A DNA stretch of 64,000 nt from Pseudomonas sp. BGr12 (lineage in GTDB: Bacteria > Pseudomonadota > Gammaproteobacteria > Pseudomonadales > Pseudomonadaceae): the NCBI RefSeq assembly GCF_030272895.1, contig NZ_JALRNF010000038.1, positions 4,393 to 68,392 of the forward strand, written 5' to 3'. Under the pieces are notes generated by a model that was given only the letters and a program-made list of their open reading frames with translations, was not told where the DNA came from and made no database searches. The position numbers were made by a program, and so were the translations under genes. Numbering within the stretch: the stretch's first letter is position 1; the number at the start of each line of letters is the position of its first letter. Shown here one piece after another: positions 53,352 through 62,100 of this stretch.

Positions 53352-54394
53352 GGGTGTGCTCCCGATGCAGTGGCTTCGCGGCTGCGGCGATTGAAGGACT
53401 CGGAGTAGGCGGCCGAGCGGGCGGCCAGGATCGGATCGGCCGAAGGTTCGATGCCGGCAGGCAGGATCAGCGGGTCGAAATTGAGGTCACGGCAGGCGCC
53501 TTGTTCGGGGCCATCGACCTGTTCGATCACCAGGGTGCCGGCGTCGACGCTGCGTCGCTCGGCAGGCCACGGCTGGGCCGGGTCGTCGACCGCGTCACCA
53601 GCGGCCGCCAGGGTCAGGCGCAAGGTCCAGCGCAAGGGGCCTTGGCTCAGGCGCTGGTGCAGGTCGTGCTGCAGGTACTCGCGGTCATCGACCTGGCCTT
53701 GCAGGGCGGCGAATGGCGTCTGCGGCACCAGGCTCCAGCGCACGTAGCGGCGCGTGCCCTGGGCATCGACCAGGGCGAAGGCGTTGATGCTGTTGTAGCT
53801 GGAGTTGGCGAAACTGTCCGGTGCCTTGTAGTCCTTGGCCCATTGGCGAAACGCGGCACTCTCCGGGTGCGCGGCGAAGAACGCCTGGACCCGCGCCGGG
53901 TCCGGCTTGCCGGTGGCCGGGTCCGGGGTCATGGCCAGCACCTGCTGGTAGAAGGCGTCGGGGGTACTCACTGCCAGCACCGGCGGGGTGTTCATGCCGG
54001 TGCGCCAGACCTGGCCATCATCGCTGCTCAATTGCAGCGCCAGGCTGCGGGTCGGCACGCTGGTGTCGGCGGCGTAGGGGTTGCTGCCACCGATGGCGAA
54101 ACGACCGATCACCGGCACCCGCGGCTGGCTGAACACCCGTGCCCGGGACAGGCCGGCGGCCTGGTCGTTAGCCTGGAAATAGCCACTGACACACAGGCCC
54201 TTGGCATGATTCTTACGGTAGCCGGGGAAGTGTCCGGCCTGGGCTTCGAAGGTGTCGATGATGCGCTTGGGCGTCAGGCGTTCGGCGCCTATCCAGCCGG
54301 CGGCATAGGCAAAGCTTGCGGCCAGGGCGCCCAGGCCCAGGCCGATGGCAGCCAGGCGCAGGAGGCGGGGGCGGCCGTGCAAAGGAGAACTCAT
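53348..54394 (-). CDS. Exported catalase-like heme protein (SrpA type)
   Basis: A 348-aa catalase-family protein, far shorter than true catalases (about 480 or more). Seen: an N-terminal hydrophobic signal (LAAIGLGLGALAASFAYAAG), LTPKRIIDTFEAQAGHFPGYRKNHAKGLCVSGYF with the catalytic His-region replaced by the SrpA-type NHAKG, and the heme-side segments RFAIGGSNPYA and YNSINAFALVDAQGTRRYVRWSLVP. Known: SrpA-like proteins are peroxidase-like and often paired with cytochrome b561, as here. Divergent from an ECF sigma pair. Confidence 0.85.
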   Translation of the reverse strand: MSSPLHGRPRLLRLAAIGLGLGALAASFAYAAGWIGAERLTPKRIIDTFEAQAGHFPGYRKNHAKGLCVSGYFQANDQAAGLSRARVFSQPRVPVIGRFAIGGSNPYAADTSVPTRSLALQLSSDDGQVWRTGMNTPPVLAVSTPDAFYQQVLAMTPDPATGKPDPARVQAFFAAHPESAAFRQWAKDYKAPDSFANSSYNSINAFALVDAQGTRRYVRWSLVPQTPFAALQGQVDDREYLQHDLHQRLSQGPLRWTLRLTLAAAGDAVDDPAQPWPAERRSVDAGTLVIEQVDGPEQGACRDLNFDPLILPAGIEPSADPILAARSAAYSESFNRRSREATASGAHP

Positions 54395-54525
54395 GGCGGC
54401 GATCCGGGTCAGTGAATGAGCCGGTACGACGCATGGCGCGCAGATTTATTCCAGCGTCGTGGAATATTTTCAATGTTCGGGCGTCTGCCTCGTACACTGA
54501 TCGCCTACAGGCCAAGACCCTGGCA

Positions 54526-55035
54526 ATGAACGAACTAGACGACGACCAATTACGCGAGATGCTCGAGCGCCTGCGCCGCTTCGCCTTGTGGTTGACCCGC
54601 GAGACCAGCAGCGCCGATGACCTGGTCCAGGCCACGGTCGAGCGCGCCTTGAGCCGCCGCGACCAGCAGCGCGGGCAGGACAGCCTGCGCGCCTGGCTGT
54701 TTTCGATCCTCTACCGGCAGTTTATCGACGGCAAGCGCCGCGAGCGGCGTCATGCGCGCTGGCTGGCCTGGTTCGGACGGGGCGAGGAGGCGGGCAATGC
54801 CACCGAGGACATCGTCCTGGCCCAGTCGGGCCTGGCCGCCTTTGCCCGCCTGCCGGTGGAACAGCGCGCCTTGCTGTTGCTGGTCAGCGTCGAAGGCTTG
54901 AGCTACAAGGAGGCCGCCCAGGCCCTGGAGGTGCCCATCGGCACGGTGATGTCACGTTTGTCGCGGGCGCGCACGGCGCTGCGCGAACTGGCCGAAGGCA
55001 ATGCGACGCCTGCGGCGTTGCGGAGGTTGAAATGA
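54526..55035 (+). CDS. ECF sigma factor
   Basis: A 169-aa ECF sigma. Seen: region 2 (LRRFALWLTRETSSADDLVQATVERALSRRDQQRGQDSLRAWLFSILYRQFID) and region 4 (LPVEQRALLLLVSVEGLSYKEAAQALEVPIGTVMSRLSRARTALRELAE). The ATG at 54526 is the first Met of the sigma domain; the frame upstream (from 54316) reads through the promoter. It overlaps the anti-sigma start (ATGA). Divergent from the catalase-like gene, a typical arrangement. Confidence 0.9.
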   Translation: MNELDDDQLREMLERLRRFALWLTRETSSADDLVQATVERALSRRDQQRGQDSLRAWLFSILYRQFIDGKRRERRHARWLAWFGRGEEAGNATEDIVLAQSGLAAFARLPVEQRALLLLVSVEGLSYKEAAQALEVPIGTVMSRLSRARTALRELAEGNATPAALRRLK

Positions 55036-55784
55036 GTCCGTTGATCCCGAGCGAAGAAGAACTCCATGCCTATGTCGACGAGCGCCTGGAGCCTGCGCGC
55101 CGTCGTGCGGTAGAGCTGTACCTGGCCGCCAATCCCGAGCAGGCGGCGCGGGTCGATGGCTGGCGCCGTGATGCCCGGCACCTGCGTGCAGCCTTGTCCG
55201 GTTTTGCCGGGCAGGCGCCCAACCCCCGGCTGGACCCTGCCGCCGTGCGCCGGTCGTTGCGCCAACGCCGGCAGCGGCGCTGGGCCAGTGCCGCCGTGCT
55301 GTTGCTGACCCTGGGTATCGGCGGGCTGGGTGGCTGGCAAGTGCGCGACGCCAGCCTGGTGGCGGCCAACCCTCCCATGGCCGATGCCGTGCAGGCGCAC
55401 AAATTGTTCGCCGCTGCCGGCACCCTGGACCTCAGCGCACGCGACCCGGCACGCCTGCAGGCCTGGCTGGGTGAGCACTTTCAGCATGTCGGCAGGTTGC
55501 CGGACCTGTCGGCCTACGGCTTTACCCCGTTGGGCGCGCGGCTGCTGAGCAACGAGCAGGGCCCGGCCGCCTTGCTGGTGTTCGAAGATGCCCGCGGTCA
55601 GCGGGTCAGCCTGTTCCTGCGCTCACCGAGTGAACGTTATGCACGCATGCCCAGCGGCGAGCGTACCGAGGGGCAGCTGCAGGCGCGTTACTGGTCCCGG
55701 GGCGACTACAACTACGCGCTGGTCAGTGCTGCCTCCGACAACCGTGGCGCACAGTTGCGTCAGGCACTGGATATCGCCTTGTAG
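55032..55784 (+). CDS. Membrane anti-sigma factor of the ECF pair
   Basis: A 250-aa protein. Seen: a short cytoplasmic N-terminus with a helical anti-sigma segment (EELHAYVDERLEPARRRAVELYLAANPEQAARVDGWRRDARHLRAAL), one membrane helix (WASAAVLLLTLGIGGLGGWQV, near 86-106) and a periplasmic domain of about 140 aa. No zinc-finger HxxxCxxC motif is present. It would hold the sigma inactive until an envelope signal arrives. Confidence 0.85.
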   Translation: MSPLIPSEEELHAYVDERLEPARRRAVELYLAANPEQAARVDGWRRDARHLRAALSGFAGQAPNPRLDPAAVRRSLRQRRQRRWASAAVLLLTLGIGGLGGWQVRDASLVAANPPMADAVQAHKLFAAAGTLDLSARDPARLQAWLGEHFQHVGRLPDLSAYGFTPLGARLLSNEQGPAALLVFEDARGQRVSLFLRSPSERYARMPSGERTEGQLQARYWSRGDYNYALVSAASDNRGAQLRQALDIAL

Positions 55785-55861
55785 CCCCATTTCCAATGCA
55801 GGCGTAAGCTCGAAGCTGTTTGACCCAGCAGTTCGTTCCATCACCTGTGAGGTACGCTGAA

Positions 55862-56197
55862 ATGAAGCGCAAGCAAGGTTTGGTAGTGGCAGCGCTGTTG
55901 CTGCTGGCCGGCCAGAGCGCGCTGGCCTCGGCACCGGAAGTGAAGGATGCGCGTCTGGTTGCCCATGAGCAGGCAGTGCAGGCCTATGCGGCAAGAACTG
56001 GCAAGACCGTCCCGGCTGTTCAGGACTACCGCTACGGCACATCGGTGGATGTCGCCCGGCTGATCGAACAGACCCCCATGGCCCGCGGCTGCGAGGCGGC
56101 GCCGATGTTGATGACCTACGAGGATACGTCCGGGCAGCTGGTAACGATGCGTTACCGGCTGGAAGGGCAGTGCCCACGCTTCCAGGCCACGCGATAG
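55862..56197 (+). CDS. Exported DUF2790-family protein
   Basis: A 111-aa small periplasmic protein: signal peptide MKRKQGLVVAALLLLAGQSALAS, then a DUF2790-like domain with YRYGTSVDVARLIEQTP, GCEAAPMLMTYEDTSGQLVTMRYRLEGQCPRF. Two Cys flank the core (in GCEAAP and GQCPRF) and would pair as a disulfide. Members are frequent in Pseudomonas and often copper-induced, but function is unknown. Confidence 0.82.
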   Translation: MKRKQGLVVAALLLLAGQSALASAPEVKDARLVAHEQAVQAYAARTGKTVPAVQDYRYGTSVDVARLIEQTPMARGCEAAPMLMTYEDTSGQLVTMRYRLEGQCPRFQATR

Positions 56198-56262
56198 CCA
56201 TCACCTGCGCAGCGACGAGGGATCGCCGCTGCGCAAGGCACTTGGTTTGTGCACGGGTATTA

Positions 56263-56283
56263 AATAGTATCAATCTCATTTGA
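56263..56283 (+). promoter_or_regulatory. candidate Fur box upstream of the fecI remnant
   Basis: aatagtatcaatctcatttga is an AT-rich imperfect Fur-like 19-mer; it shares AATAGTAT with the receptor site at 19102. It lies 27 nt before the ATG of the fecI remnant, where a Fur-repressed promoter is expected for iron-starvation sigma genes. Confidence 0.5.
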
Positions 56284-56309
56284 TTCCTTTCCCGTGCAGG
56301 TGCGTTGAC

Positions 56310-56387
56310 ATGAGCGAAGCGGTGGCCCTTTCCGAGCAGACCTTGCAGGGTCTGTACTGTGACCACTGCCTGTTGGTCGACCTATGA
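56310..56387 (+). pseudogene. Iron-starvation sigma factor (fecI-type) reduced to 25 codons
   Basis: The ORF MSEAVALSEQTLQGLYCDHCLLVDL ends in the ATGA that starts fecR. The first 19 residues match the usual FecI opening (LxxLYxDHH) and the end HCLLVDL resembles FecI C-termini, while the 150 or so codons between are missing. The frame is kept and the overlap with fecR is intact, so this looks like a clean in-frame internal deletion. Confidence 0.55.
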
Positions 56388-57106
56388 CGCGTGCCGGCGA
56401 CAGCCGACGTGCCCTGCTCAAGTGTGGTGCGGCCCTGGCGGTACTGGCCCCGGGCGGCTGGCTGTTGAGCCAGCCGTTGTCGCTGGCCGCCTGGCGTGCC
56501 GACCTGCGCACCGCGGTGGGCCAGCGGCGTGGGGTGCGCCTGGTCGATGGCAGTGTGTTGCAGTTGAACACCGCAACCGCCGTGGGCCTGGACCTCAAGC
56601 ACCATCGCCTGGCACTGGTCGAAGGTGAAATTGCCCTCAGCGTCAGCCGTGCGCAACCGCTGACCGCGGACTTCGGCCTCGGCCAGGTCACGGTCGGGCA
56701 GGCGCAGGTGTGCCTGCGTCGCGATGCCGACCGGTGCCGGATCGGCGTGCTGCAGGGCATGGTGCAGGTGAGCCCGGCCCAGGGCATGGCACTGGCGCTA
56801 CAGTACGGCGACCAGTTGACCCTGTACGCCGACGGCAGCGGCGCCATGGGGCGTTTCGATCCCCGTGCACCGGACTGGCGCGATGGCATGCTCAGCGTCG
56901 ACGACCAGCCGCTGGGGCAGTTCTTGCGCGAGATCTCGCGCTATCGCCCGGGCGTGCTGCGCTGGGAGCCGGCACTGGAAACGCTGCGGGTGACCGGTAC
57001 CTTCCAGCTCGACGACACCGACCGTATCCTCGCCTGGCTCACAGCCAGCCTGCCGGTCACGGTGCAGTCGCGCACGCGCTACTGGACCACCCTGGTCAAA
57101 CGTTGA
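56384..57106 (+). CDS. FecR-like anti-sigma/sigma regulator
   Basis: A 240-aa FecR-family protein. Seen: a membrane-spanning segment near 14-32 (CGAALAVLAPGGWLLSQPL), and a periplasmic FecR domain with RRGVRLVDGSVLQLNTATAV, LALVEGEIALSV and LQYGDQLTLYADGSGAM, and a C-terminal secretin/TonB-interacting-like end (LRVTGTFQLDDTDRILAWLTASLPV). It starts in an ATGA overlap with the fecI remnant and has no receptor gene behind it. The N-terminal cytoplasmic part is short (13 aa versus about 80-90 in FecR), so control of a sigma is doubtful. Confidence 0.75.
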   Translation: MTRAGDSRRALLKCGAALAVLAPGGWLLSQPLSLAAWRADLRTAVGQRRGVRLVDGSVLQLNTATAVGLDLKHHRLALVEGEIALSVSRAQPLTADFGLGQVTVGQAQVCLRRDADRCRIGVLQGMVQVSPAQGMALALQYGDQLTLYADGSGAMGRFDPRAPDWRDGMLSVDDQPLGQFLREISRYRPGVLRWEPALETLRVTGTFQLDDTDRILAWLTASLPVTVQSRTRYWTTLVKR

Positions 57107-57180
57107 CCTGACATTTTTGTCAGTAGCGCTGGTGGCGGGTGTTGGCGAAGATGCCGATACCCGGGTCGGAGCCTGTCGCC

Positions 57181-57408
57181 ATGGACGAGAACAACAAAGA
57201 GCGCCTGCGTCTGTACCAGCCTGGCGATGCCGTGGTGTTGTACGGCTGCTTCCCGGCGGAGTATGGGGTAATGGACACCCAAGCGGGGGTGGTGCGCAGC
57301 GTTGACTGGCACTGCGGTCGGGTGCGGCTGTACTTTCCCTGTGATGACGAGTGCCGCAGCATCGCCTTTGCCTGCATCACCGCAGTGATGTTGCTGGATC
57401 GTCCTTGA
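57181..57408 (+). CDS. Small Cys-containing protein of unknown function
   Basis: A 75-aa soluble protein: MDENNKERLRLYQPGDAVV, LYGCFPAEYGVMDTQAGVV, and a Cys-rich end with FPCDDECRSIAFACIT. Five Cys in 75 residues suggest metal binding or disulfides. The start at 57181 (preceded by GGAG) is preferred to 57139. Family not recognised. Confidence 0.55.
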   Translation: MDENNKERLRLYQPGDAVVLYGCFPAEYGVMDTQAGVVRSVDWHCGRVRLYFPCDDECRSIAFACITAVMLLDRP

Positions 57409-57448
57409 CCTGAATGTATGTTGCCGGCCGACTGTGCGGCAGAGAACG

Positions 57449-57907
57449 TTAGCGCTTCATCGAGTCTTGCTGGTCCGCCTTCCAGTCGTGCGTGAAGGTG
57501 TCACGCAGTGCATGGGCGAGCTGGTAGGCGGCAATTTGTTCTTCGGTCATGGCCAGCAGGGTGGGATCGATCTTGGCCGCCAGCGCCTTCATCTTCGCCT
57601 CGACCTCGGGTGCTTCGACCATGCTCAGTTCGGCGATGTACAGTTCGCGGAACCTGGCCTTGGCCTTGTTGATTTCGTCGGTCGTGTGAAATTGCGGGTT
57701 CACCAGAATCCCGACGACCTTGACCACCTCATGGTAGAGGTTTTGACGTAACACGTAGAAGGGCTTGGCTGCCTCAAGCTTACGCGCTGTCGCCTCGCTT
57801 TCGCGGGCGCTGTTGAAACTAATGACGCTCATCACCACGCCCACCACAACGCTGATCACCTGGATCAGCGAGGAGAGCCACTGAAGGGTTGGGCCATCGG
57901 TTTTCAT
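57449..57907 (-). CDS. Membrane-anchored helical protein of unknown function
   Basis: A 152-aa protein: N-terminal membrane helix (LIQVISVVVGVVMSVISFNSA, about 14-34) followed by a long helical soluble domain (ARESEATARKLEAAKPFYVLRQN...). It looks like a signal-anchor protein with the bulk in the periplasm or cytoplasm; no domain recognised. It lies 145 nt downstream of the phospholipase-like gene on the same strand. Confidence 0.6.
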   Translation of the reverse strand: MKTDGPTLQWLSSLIQVISVVVGVVMSVISFNSARESEATARKLEAAKPFYVLRQNLYHEVVKVVGILVNPQFHTTDEINKAKARFRELYIAELSMVEAPEVEAKMKALAAKIDPTLLAMTEEQIAAYQLAHALRDTFTHDWKADQQDSMKR

Positions 57908-58052
57908 GGGAGATCACTCGACAGTTGTGGTTGTCGACATCTCATCCAGGCTGCGGTGGACCGCAATGCGGTCGCACCCACAGTGTCCCTTCTGTTGTTG
58001 GCAGCAGGCATCGTTGGTCACAGTGTAGTTCCGGGGTCCCATTCACGATGGC

Positions 58053-59417
58053 TCAATGGAACACCTGCACCTCCAACTCGTCGATCGCATAGCCCTGGCC
58101 GGCAGGCGTGGCCTTGAGGATCAACACGGCATTGGGCGCACTCCTGAGTACGGCGATCAGGCCGATGCTGCCATCCTCGACATTGCCCACCAGGGCCGGG
58201 ATTTTCTGTCCCCTGGGCGGTACCAGCAGGGGCCGCCAGGCCGTCGCATCGGCCGTGACGAACCCTTGGGCGGTGCCAAGGAATTTCCCCGGTGGAACGT
58301 CTTTCGAGTCCGCCAGCCCACGGTCGGTCATACGCAGGCGTAGCAGTCGGTCGATGGGTTGATCCTCGAAGCCCAGGACACGCCCTCCGAAGAACGGTGC
58401 CAAGGCCTGGGGCAAGTGCTCCGCCGGGGTCGCCAGCCAGGCCTGCATGAACGCATTGGCCCATTGCCTGGCGGGCTCCGACGACTCGACCGACAGGCTG
58501 CCCAGCACCGACTGCAACAGCGCGTCGGCCTCGGGGTCGAGGCTGAAGCCGGTGACCTGACGTTCATAGGCCGGAACCGCACTGGCGACGCTATCCGTTT
58601 GAGCTGCAGCGGGGCGCAAGTCGATAGGCGCAACACCGAAGAAGCTCTGCTCGCCATCGGACAGGCTGGTGTTGCCGGCAATCGCCCGTGCCTGGGGAAC
58701 CGCCTGTGCGGTGAGCCACTGGTACTTGCCGGTGCGCGTCTGGCGCCTGCAGAAATCACGTACCTGTGGTTCAAGCGCTGAAAGCGCTTTCGGGGAGGTG
58801 GACAGGTTCATCTTCTCGCGGTAGCGGAGCAACCAGTCATAGCTGGACCTGGCCGCATCGAGGCACTGCCCTGGATAGGCATAGGTACGGTCGGCGTGAT
58901 GCGACAGCGCGCCGCCGCGATCCACGGCATGGGTCCAGATCCATTCGGTGGGGCAGGGCCAGTGCGGCTCCGATATGCCCTGGTGGGAGAAGGAGTCCTG
59001 CCGGCCATGCAATGCCTGGCCGAACTTGAGCAGGTGTTCCTCGGTGCCATGGCCGGTTTCGGCGACCACGCTCTTGATCTGTCCTTCGGCAAAATGGGCA
59101 GCATGATCGACCGGGCGTGCATCAGGCAGCTGCGGTGGCGGCTGTTGCGCGCGAAAGTGCAGGTAGCGGGTGAGATTGCTGGCGTTTTCCTTACGCCGGA
59201 TGCACAGCTGCCAGATGATCGCGTGCTTGGCGTCGAGCTGCCCGGTGTCAGTGAGTTCGTCACCGCGGGCGATGTCGTGGCTTTGCTGATGATCGTAACC
59301 GGCCTGCACGGCCAGCCAGTAAGTCAGGCCGAAATGGAAGTCCGATTCGTAGGCAAGTGCCGACGGGCCGCAGTTCAGCAACAGGAGGGGCAGGGCGGCG
59401 AAGCGCATCGGGGCCAT
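58053..59417 (-). CDS. Exported zinc-dependent phospholipase C/nuclease-like protein
   Basis: A 454-aa secreted protein: signal peptide (FAALPLLLLNCGPSALAYE), then a helical N-terminal half that resembles the zinc phospholipase C/S1-P1-like fold. Seen, as candidate zinc ligands: YESDFHFGLTYW, SHDIARGDELTD, KHAIIWQL, HAAHFAEG, LHGRQDSFSHQG, LSHHADRTYAYPG. The C-terminal 200 residues (from about 260) form an unassigned domain. Related DUF6765-like proteins occur in Pseudomonas with a similar HDxxR region. Substrate unknown; phospholipase is a fold-level guess. Start at 59417 or the nearby Met at 59408. Confidence 0.6.
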   Translation of the reverse strand: MAPMRFAALPLLLLNCGPSALAYESDFHFGLTYWLAVQAGYDHQQSHDIARGDELTDTGQLDAKHAIIWQLCIRRKENASNLTRYLHFRAQQPPPQLPDARPVDHAAHFAEGQIKSVVAETGHGTEEHLLKFGQALHGRQDSFSHQGISEPHWPCPTEWIWTHAVDRGGALSHHADRTYAYPGQCLDAARSSYDWLLRYREKMNLSTSPKALSALEPQVRDFCRRQTRTGKYQWLTAQAVPQARAIAGNTSLSDGEQSFFGVAPIDLRPAAAQTDSVASAVPAYERQVTGFSLDPEADALLQSVLGSLSVESSEPARQWANAFMQAWLATPAEHLPQALAPFFGGRVLGFEDQPIDRLLRLRMTDRGLADSKDVPPGKFLGTAQGFVTADATAWRPLLVPPRGQKIPALVGNVEDGSIGLIAVLRSAPNAVLILKATPAGQGYAIDELEVQVFH

Positions 59418-59543
59418 GATAGCGGCTGCCTGTAGGGGCGGGGGGCAGGTTGAAGTCTAGTGCTGTGGACGAAAATTATTTGACATATTTGATTTGTGAT
59501 CACATATTTTCAACCACAAGAACGACAACACAGGCATTACTCC

Positions 59544-60266
59544 ATGACAGATCGTCCGATCCTGTTGCCGACCCTGCGCCAGGTGTCCCGCGATACCCTG
59601 CAAGACCAGGTCTACCGGCAGATTCGTGAAGCGCTGATGAGCGGTCGCTTCCAGCCAGGACAAAAGCTCACCATCCGCGGCCTGGCCGAAGCCCTGGGCT
59701 CCAGCCCCATGCCGGTGCGCGAAGCCCTGCACCGCCTGAGCGCCGAAAACGCCTTCGAAGTCACCGAGACCTCGCGCCTGCGGGTGCGGGTCATGACTCC
59801 GGAGCGCCTGCGCGAGATCCGCGATGCGCGGGTGGCCCTCGAAGGTTTGCTGGCGGAAAAAGCAGTGGCCTTGCTCAGCGCCGCCGACCTCGCCGAAATC
59901 ACCGACCTGTGCGAACAGATGCAGGCCGCCGTCGATGCCGTCGACGTACCGGCCTACCTGTGGGGCAACTTCGCCTTTCACCGGCGCATCTACGCCGTGG
60001 CCCGGGCCGAACTGACCGTCGCCGCCGTCGAGAATTTCTGGCTGCACATGGGCCCGTGCTTTGCCCTGGTAGCGCCCGACAAGAGTCACCTGCAACGCTC
60101 CATGGAAGCCCACGACCGCATCGTTGCGGCGCTGGCAGCCCGGGATGCGGCAGCGGCGCGGGCGGCGGTCACCGACGACATCATGCAGGCCGCCGACTCC
60201 CTGGCGCGCCTGCTCGTCACCAACGACCGTGCGCGGTCGTCTGTCACTGGAGTGAAAAAAGCATGA
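59544..60266 (+). CDS. GntR-family (FCD) regulator
   Basis: A 240-aa regulator. Seen: N-terminal winged HTH (residues 12-80; VYRQIREALMSGRFQPGQKLTIRGLAEALGSSPMPVREALHRLSAENAF) and a C-terminal FCD ligand-binding domain (95-220; RDARVALEGLLAEKAVALLSAADLAEI, NFAFHRRIYAVARAELTVAAVENFWLHMGP) with the family His/Asp metal ligands. The start at 59544 is preferred over 59496. It overlaps the SDR gene by 4 nt (ATGA), so it is part of the operon it probably controls. Confidence 0.9.
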   Translation: MTDRPILLPTLRQVSRDTLQDQVYRQIREALMSGRFQPGQKLTIRGLAEALGSSPMPVREALHRLSAENAFEVTETSRLRVRVMTPERLREIRDARVALEGLLAEKAVALLSAADLAEITDLCEQMQAAVDAVDVPAYLWGNFAFHRRIYAVARAELTVAAVENFWLHMGPCFALVAPDKSHLQRSMEAHDRIVAALAARDAAAARAAVTDDIMQAADSLARLLVTNDRARSSVTGVKKA

Positions 60267-61051
60267 GCGTTCTCAATCGCCTGACACCTTATCCGGGCTT
60301 GCGTGTCCTGATCTCCGGCGGTGCTGCCGGTATCGGCGAAGTCCTGGCGGCGGCCTATCTCGAAGCAGGTGCGCGGGTACATGTCTGCGACGTCAGCGAA
60401 GCGGCGATCGCGGCGTTTCGCGACCGCTACCCCGACGCTGTCGCCACCCGTGCCGATGTGGCGGACGCGGCGCAGATCGAGGCGGTGTTCAAGGTCCAGC
60501 GCGAGCAGTTCGGCGGCCTCGATGTACTGGTCAACAACGCCGGCATCGCCGGGCCCACCGCCGGCATCGATGCCATCAGCGACGAGGACTGGCAGCGCAC
60601 CATCGACATCAACCTCACCGCGCAGTACCGCTTCGCCCACCATGCGGTGCCGCTGCTCAAGGACTCGCCCCACGCCCACCTGCTGCATATCGCCTCGGTG
60701 GCCGGGCGCCTGGGCTATGCCTGGCGCACGCCCTATGCGGCGACCAAGTGGGCCATCGTCGGCCTGATGAAATCCCTGGCCGCGGAACTGGGCGAAAGCG
60801 ATATCCGTGTCAACGCCTTGCTCCCCGGCATCGTCGAGGGCCCGCGCATGGACGGCGTGATTCGCGCCCGCGCCGAACAGGTGGGGGTGCCTGAGGCGCA
60901 GATGCGCGAGGAGTACCTGAAGAAGATCTCGCTCAAGCGCATGGTCAGCGCCGAAGACGTCGCCGCCACCGCCTTGTTCCTCTGTTCACCCGCCGCCCGC
61001 AACATCACCGGCCAGGCCATCAGCGTGGATGGCAACGTCGAATACCTCTGA
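60263..61051 (+). CDS. Short-chain dehydrogenase/reductase (SDR)
   Basis: A 262-aa classical SDR. Seen: NAD motif ISGGAAGIGEVLAAAYLEAG (TGxxxGIG type), LVNNAGIAGPTAG, catalytic Ser in HLLHIASVAGRLGYA, and the YAATK active-site pair near 157-161. Predicted to oxidise a hydroxy acid to the beta-keto acid used by the next gene; the substrate is inferred, not proven. Coupled to the GntR gene upstream. Confidence 0.87.
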   Translation: MSVLNRLTPYPGLRVLISGGAAGIGEVLAAAYLEAGARVHVCDVSEAAIAAFRDRYPDAVATRADVADAAQIEAVFKVQREQFGGLDVLVNNAGIAGPTAGIDAISDEDWQRTIDINLTAQYRFAHHAVPLLKDSPHAHLLHIASVAGRLGYAWRTPYAATKWAIVGLMKSLAAELGESDIRVNALLPGIVEGPRMDGVIRARAEQVGVPEAQMREEYLKKISLKRMVSAEDVAATALFLCSPAARNITGQAISVDGNVEYL

Positions 61052-61098
61052 GCCGCCCTGCACTGCTTTCTCGCCAAGAACAACAACGGAGAATACGC

Positions 61099-62031
61099 AT
61101 GTCCAAGCAACGCCCGGTCATCATCACCTGTGCCGTCACCGGTGCCATTCACACCCCTTCGATGTCGCCGTACCTGCCGGTCACCCCGCAGCAAATCGCC
61201 GACGCTGCCCTTGGCGCGGCAGAGGCGGGGGCCGCCATCGTCCACCTGCATGCCCGTGATCCCTATGACGGCCGGCCGAGCCAGGACGTCGAGCTGTTCC
61301 GCCAGTTCCTGCCGCAGATCAAGGCCCAGAGCGACGTAGTGATCAACATCACCACCGGCGGCGCGCCGACCATGGGTGTGGAAGAGCGCCTGCAACCGGT
61401 GGCCCAGCTCAAGCCGGAACTGGCGTCGCTGAACATGGGCTCGATGAACTTCGGCCTGTACGAAATGCTCGACCGCTTCACCGAGTTCCAGCACGACTGG
61501 GAGCGGCCGTACCTGGCCGAGAGCGACGATCGCATTTTCCGCAACACCTTCCGCGACATCGCCTACATCCTCAACGCCTGCGCCGAGAACCGCACCCGCT
61601 TCGAGATCGAGTGCTACGACATCGGCCACCTCTACACCGCCGCGCATTTCCTCCAGCGCGGCCTGCTCAAGGCGCCGCTGTTCATCCAGTCGGTGTTCGG
61701 CCTGCGCGGCGGCATCGGGGGGCACCCCGAAGACCTGGCGCACATGCGCCGCACCGCCGACCGGCTGTTCGGCGATGCCTACGAGTGGTCCATCCTCGGC
61801 GCCGGGCGCAACCAGATTCCGCTGGGCACCATGGGCCTGTCCATGGGCAGCAACGTGCGCGTCGGTCTCGAGGATTCGCTGTGGGACGGTCCGGGCAAAC
61901 TGGCGGCGTCCAACGCCGACCAGGTCAAGCGCATCCGCACCGTGATCGAGGCCCTGGGCGGACGCGTCGCCACGCCTGACGAGGCGCGGGAAATGCTCGA
62001 CCTCAAGGGTCGCTACGAAGTCGATTTCTAG
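61099..62031 (+). CDS. BKACE (DUF849, beta-keto acid cleavage enzyme)
   Basis: A 310-aa Zn enzyme. Seen: the conserved opening VIITCAVTGAIHTPSMSPYLPVTPQQIADAALGAAEAGAAIVHLHARDPYDGRPSQD with the HLHARD zinc/substrate motif, then TGGAPTMGVEERL, LASLNMGSMNFG and the end region GAGRNQIPLGTMGLSMGSNVRVGLEDSLW. Known for the family: beta-keto acid + acetyl-CoA to a new CoA thioester + acetoacetate (for example 3-keto-5-aminohexanoate cleavage). With the SDR and MFS it forms a catabolic cassette; the acid taken up is unknown. A candidate is carnitine-type (3-dehydrocarnitine), among others. Confidence 0.9.
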   Translation: MSKQRPVIITCAVTGAIHTPSMSPYLPVTPQQIADAALGAAEAGAAIVHLHARDPYDGRPSQDVELFRQFLPQIKAQSDVVINITTGGAPTMGVEERLQPVAQLKPELASLNMGSMNFGLYEMLDRFTEFQHDWERPYLAESDDRIFRNTFRDIAYILNACAENRTRFEIECYDIGHLYTAAHFLQRGLLKAPLFIQSVFGLRGGIGGHPEDLAHMRRTADRLFGDAYEWSILGAGRNQIPLGTMGLSMGSNVRVGLEDSLWDGPGKLAASNADQVKRIRTVIEALGGRVATPDEAREMLDLKGRYEVDF

Positions 62032-62043
62032 CTTGTGCGCACA

Positions 62044-62064
62044 CCCCGGACCCGGGGTCCGGGG
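62044..62064. promoter_or_regulatory. GC hairpin between BKACE and MFS genes
   Basis: ccccggacc-cgg-ggtccgggg, a perfect 9-bp stem with a 3-nt loop just after the BKACE stop, no T-run. Probably an intercistronic stabiliser or attenuator that changes MFS expression relative to the enzymes. Confidence 0.55.
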
Positions 62065-62100
62065 TACTCCCACCGCTGCTGCCACATAGAGATTCGTGCC

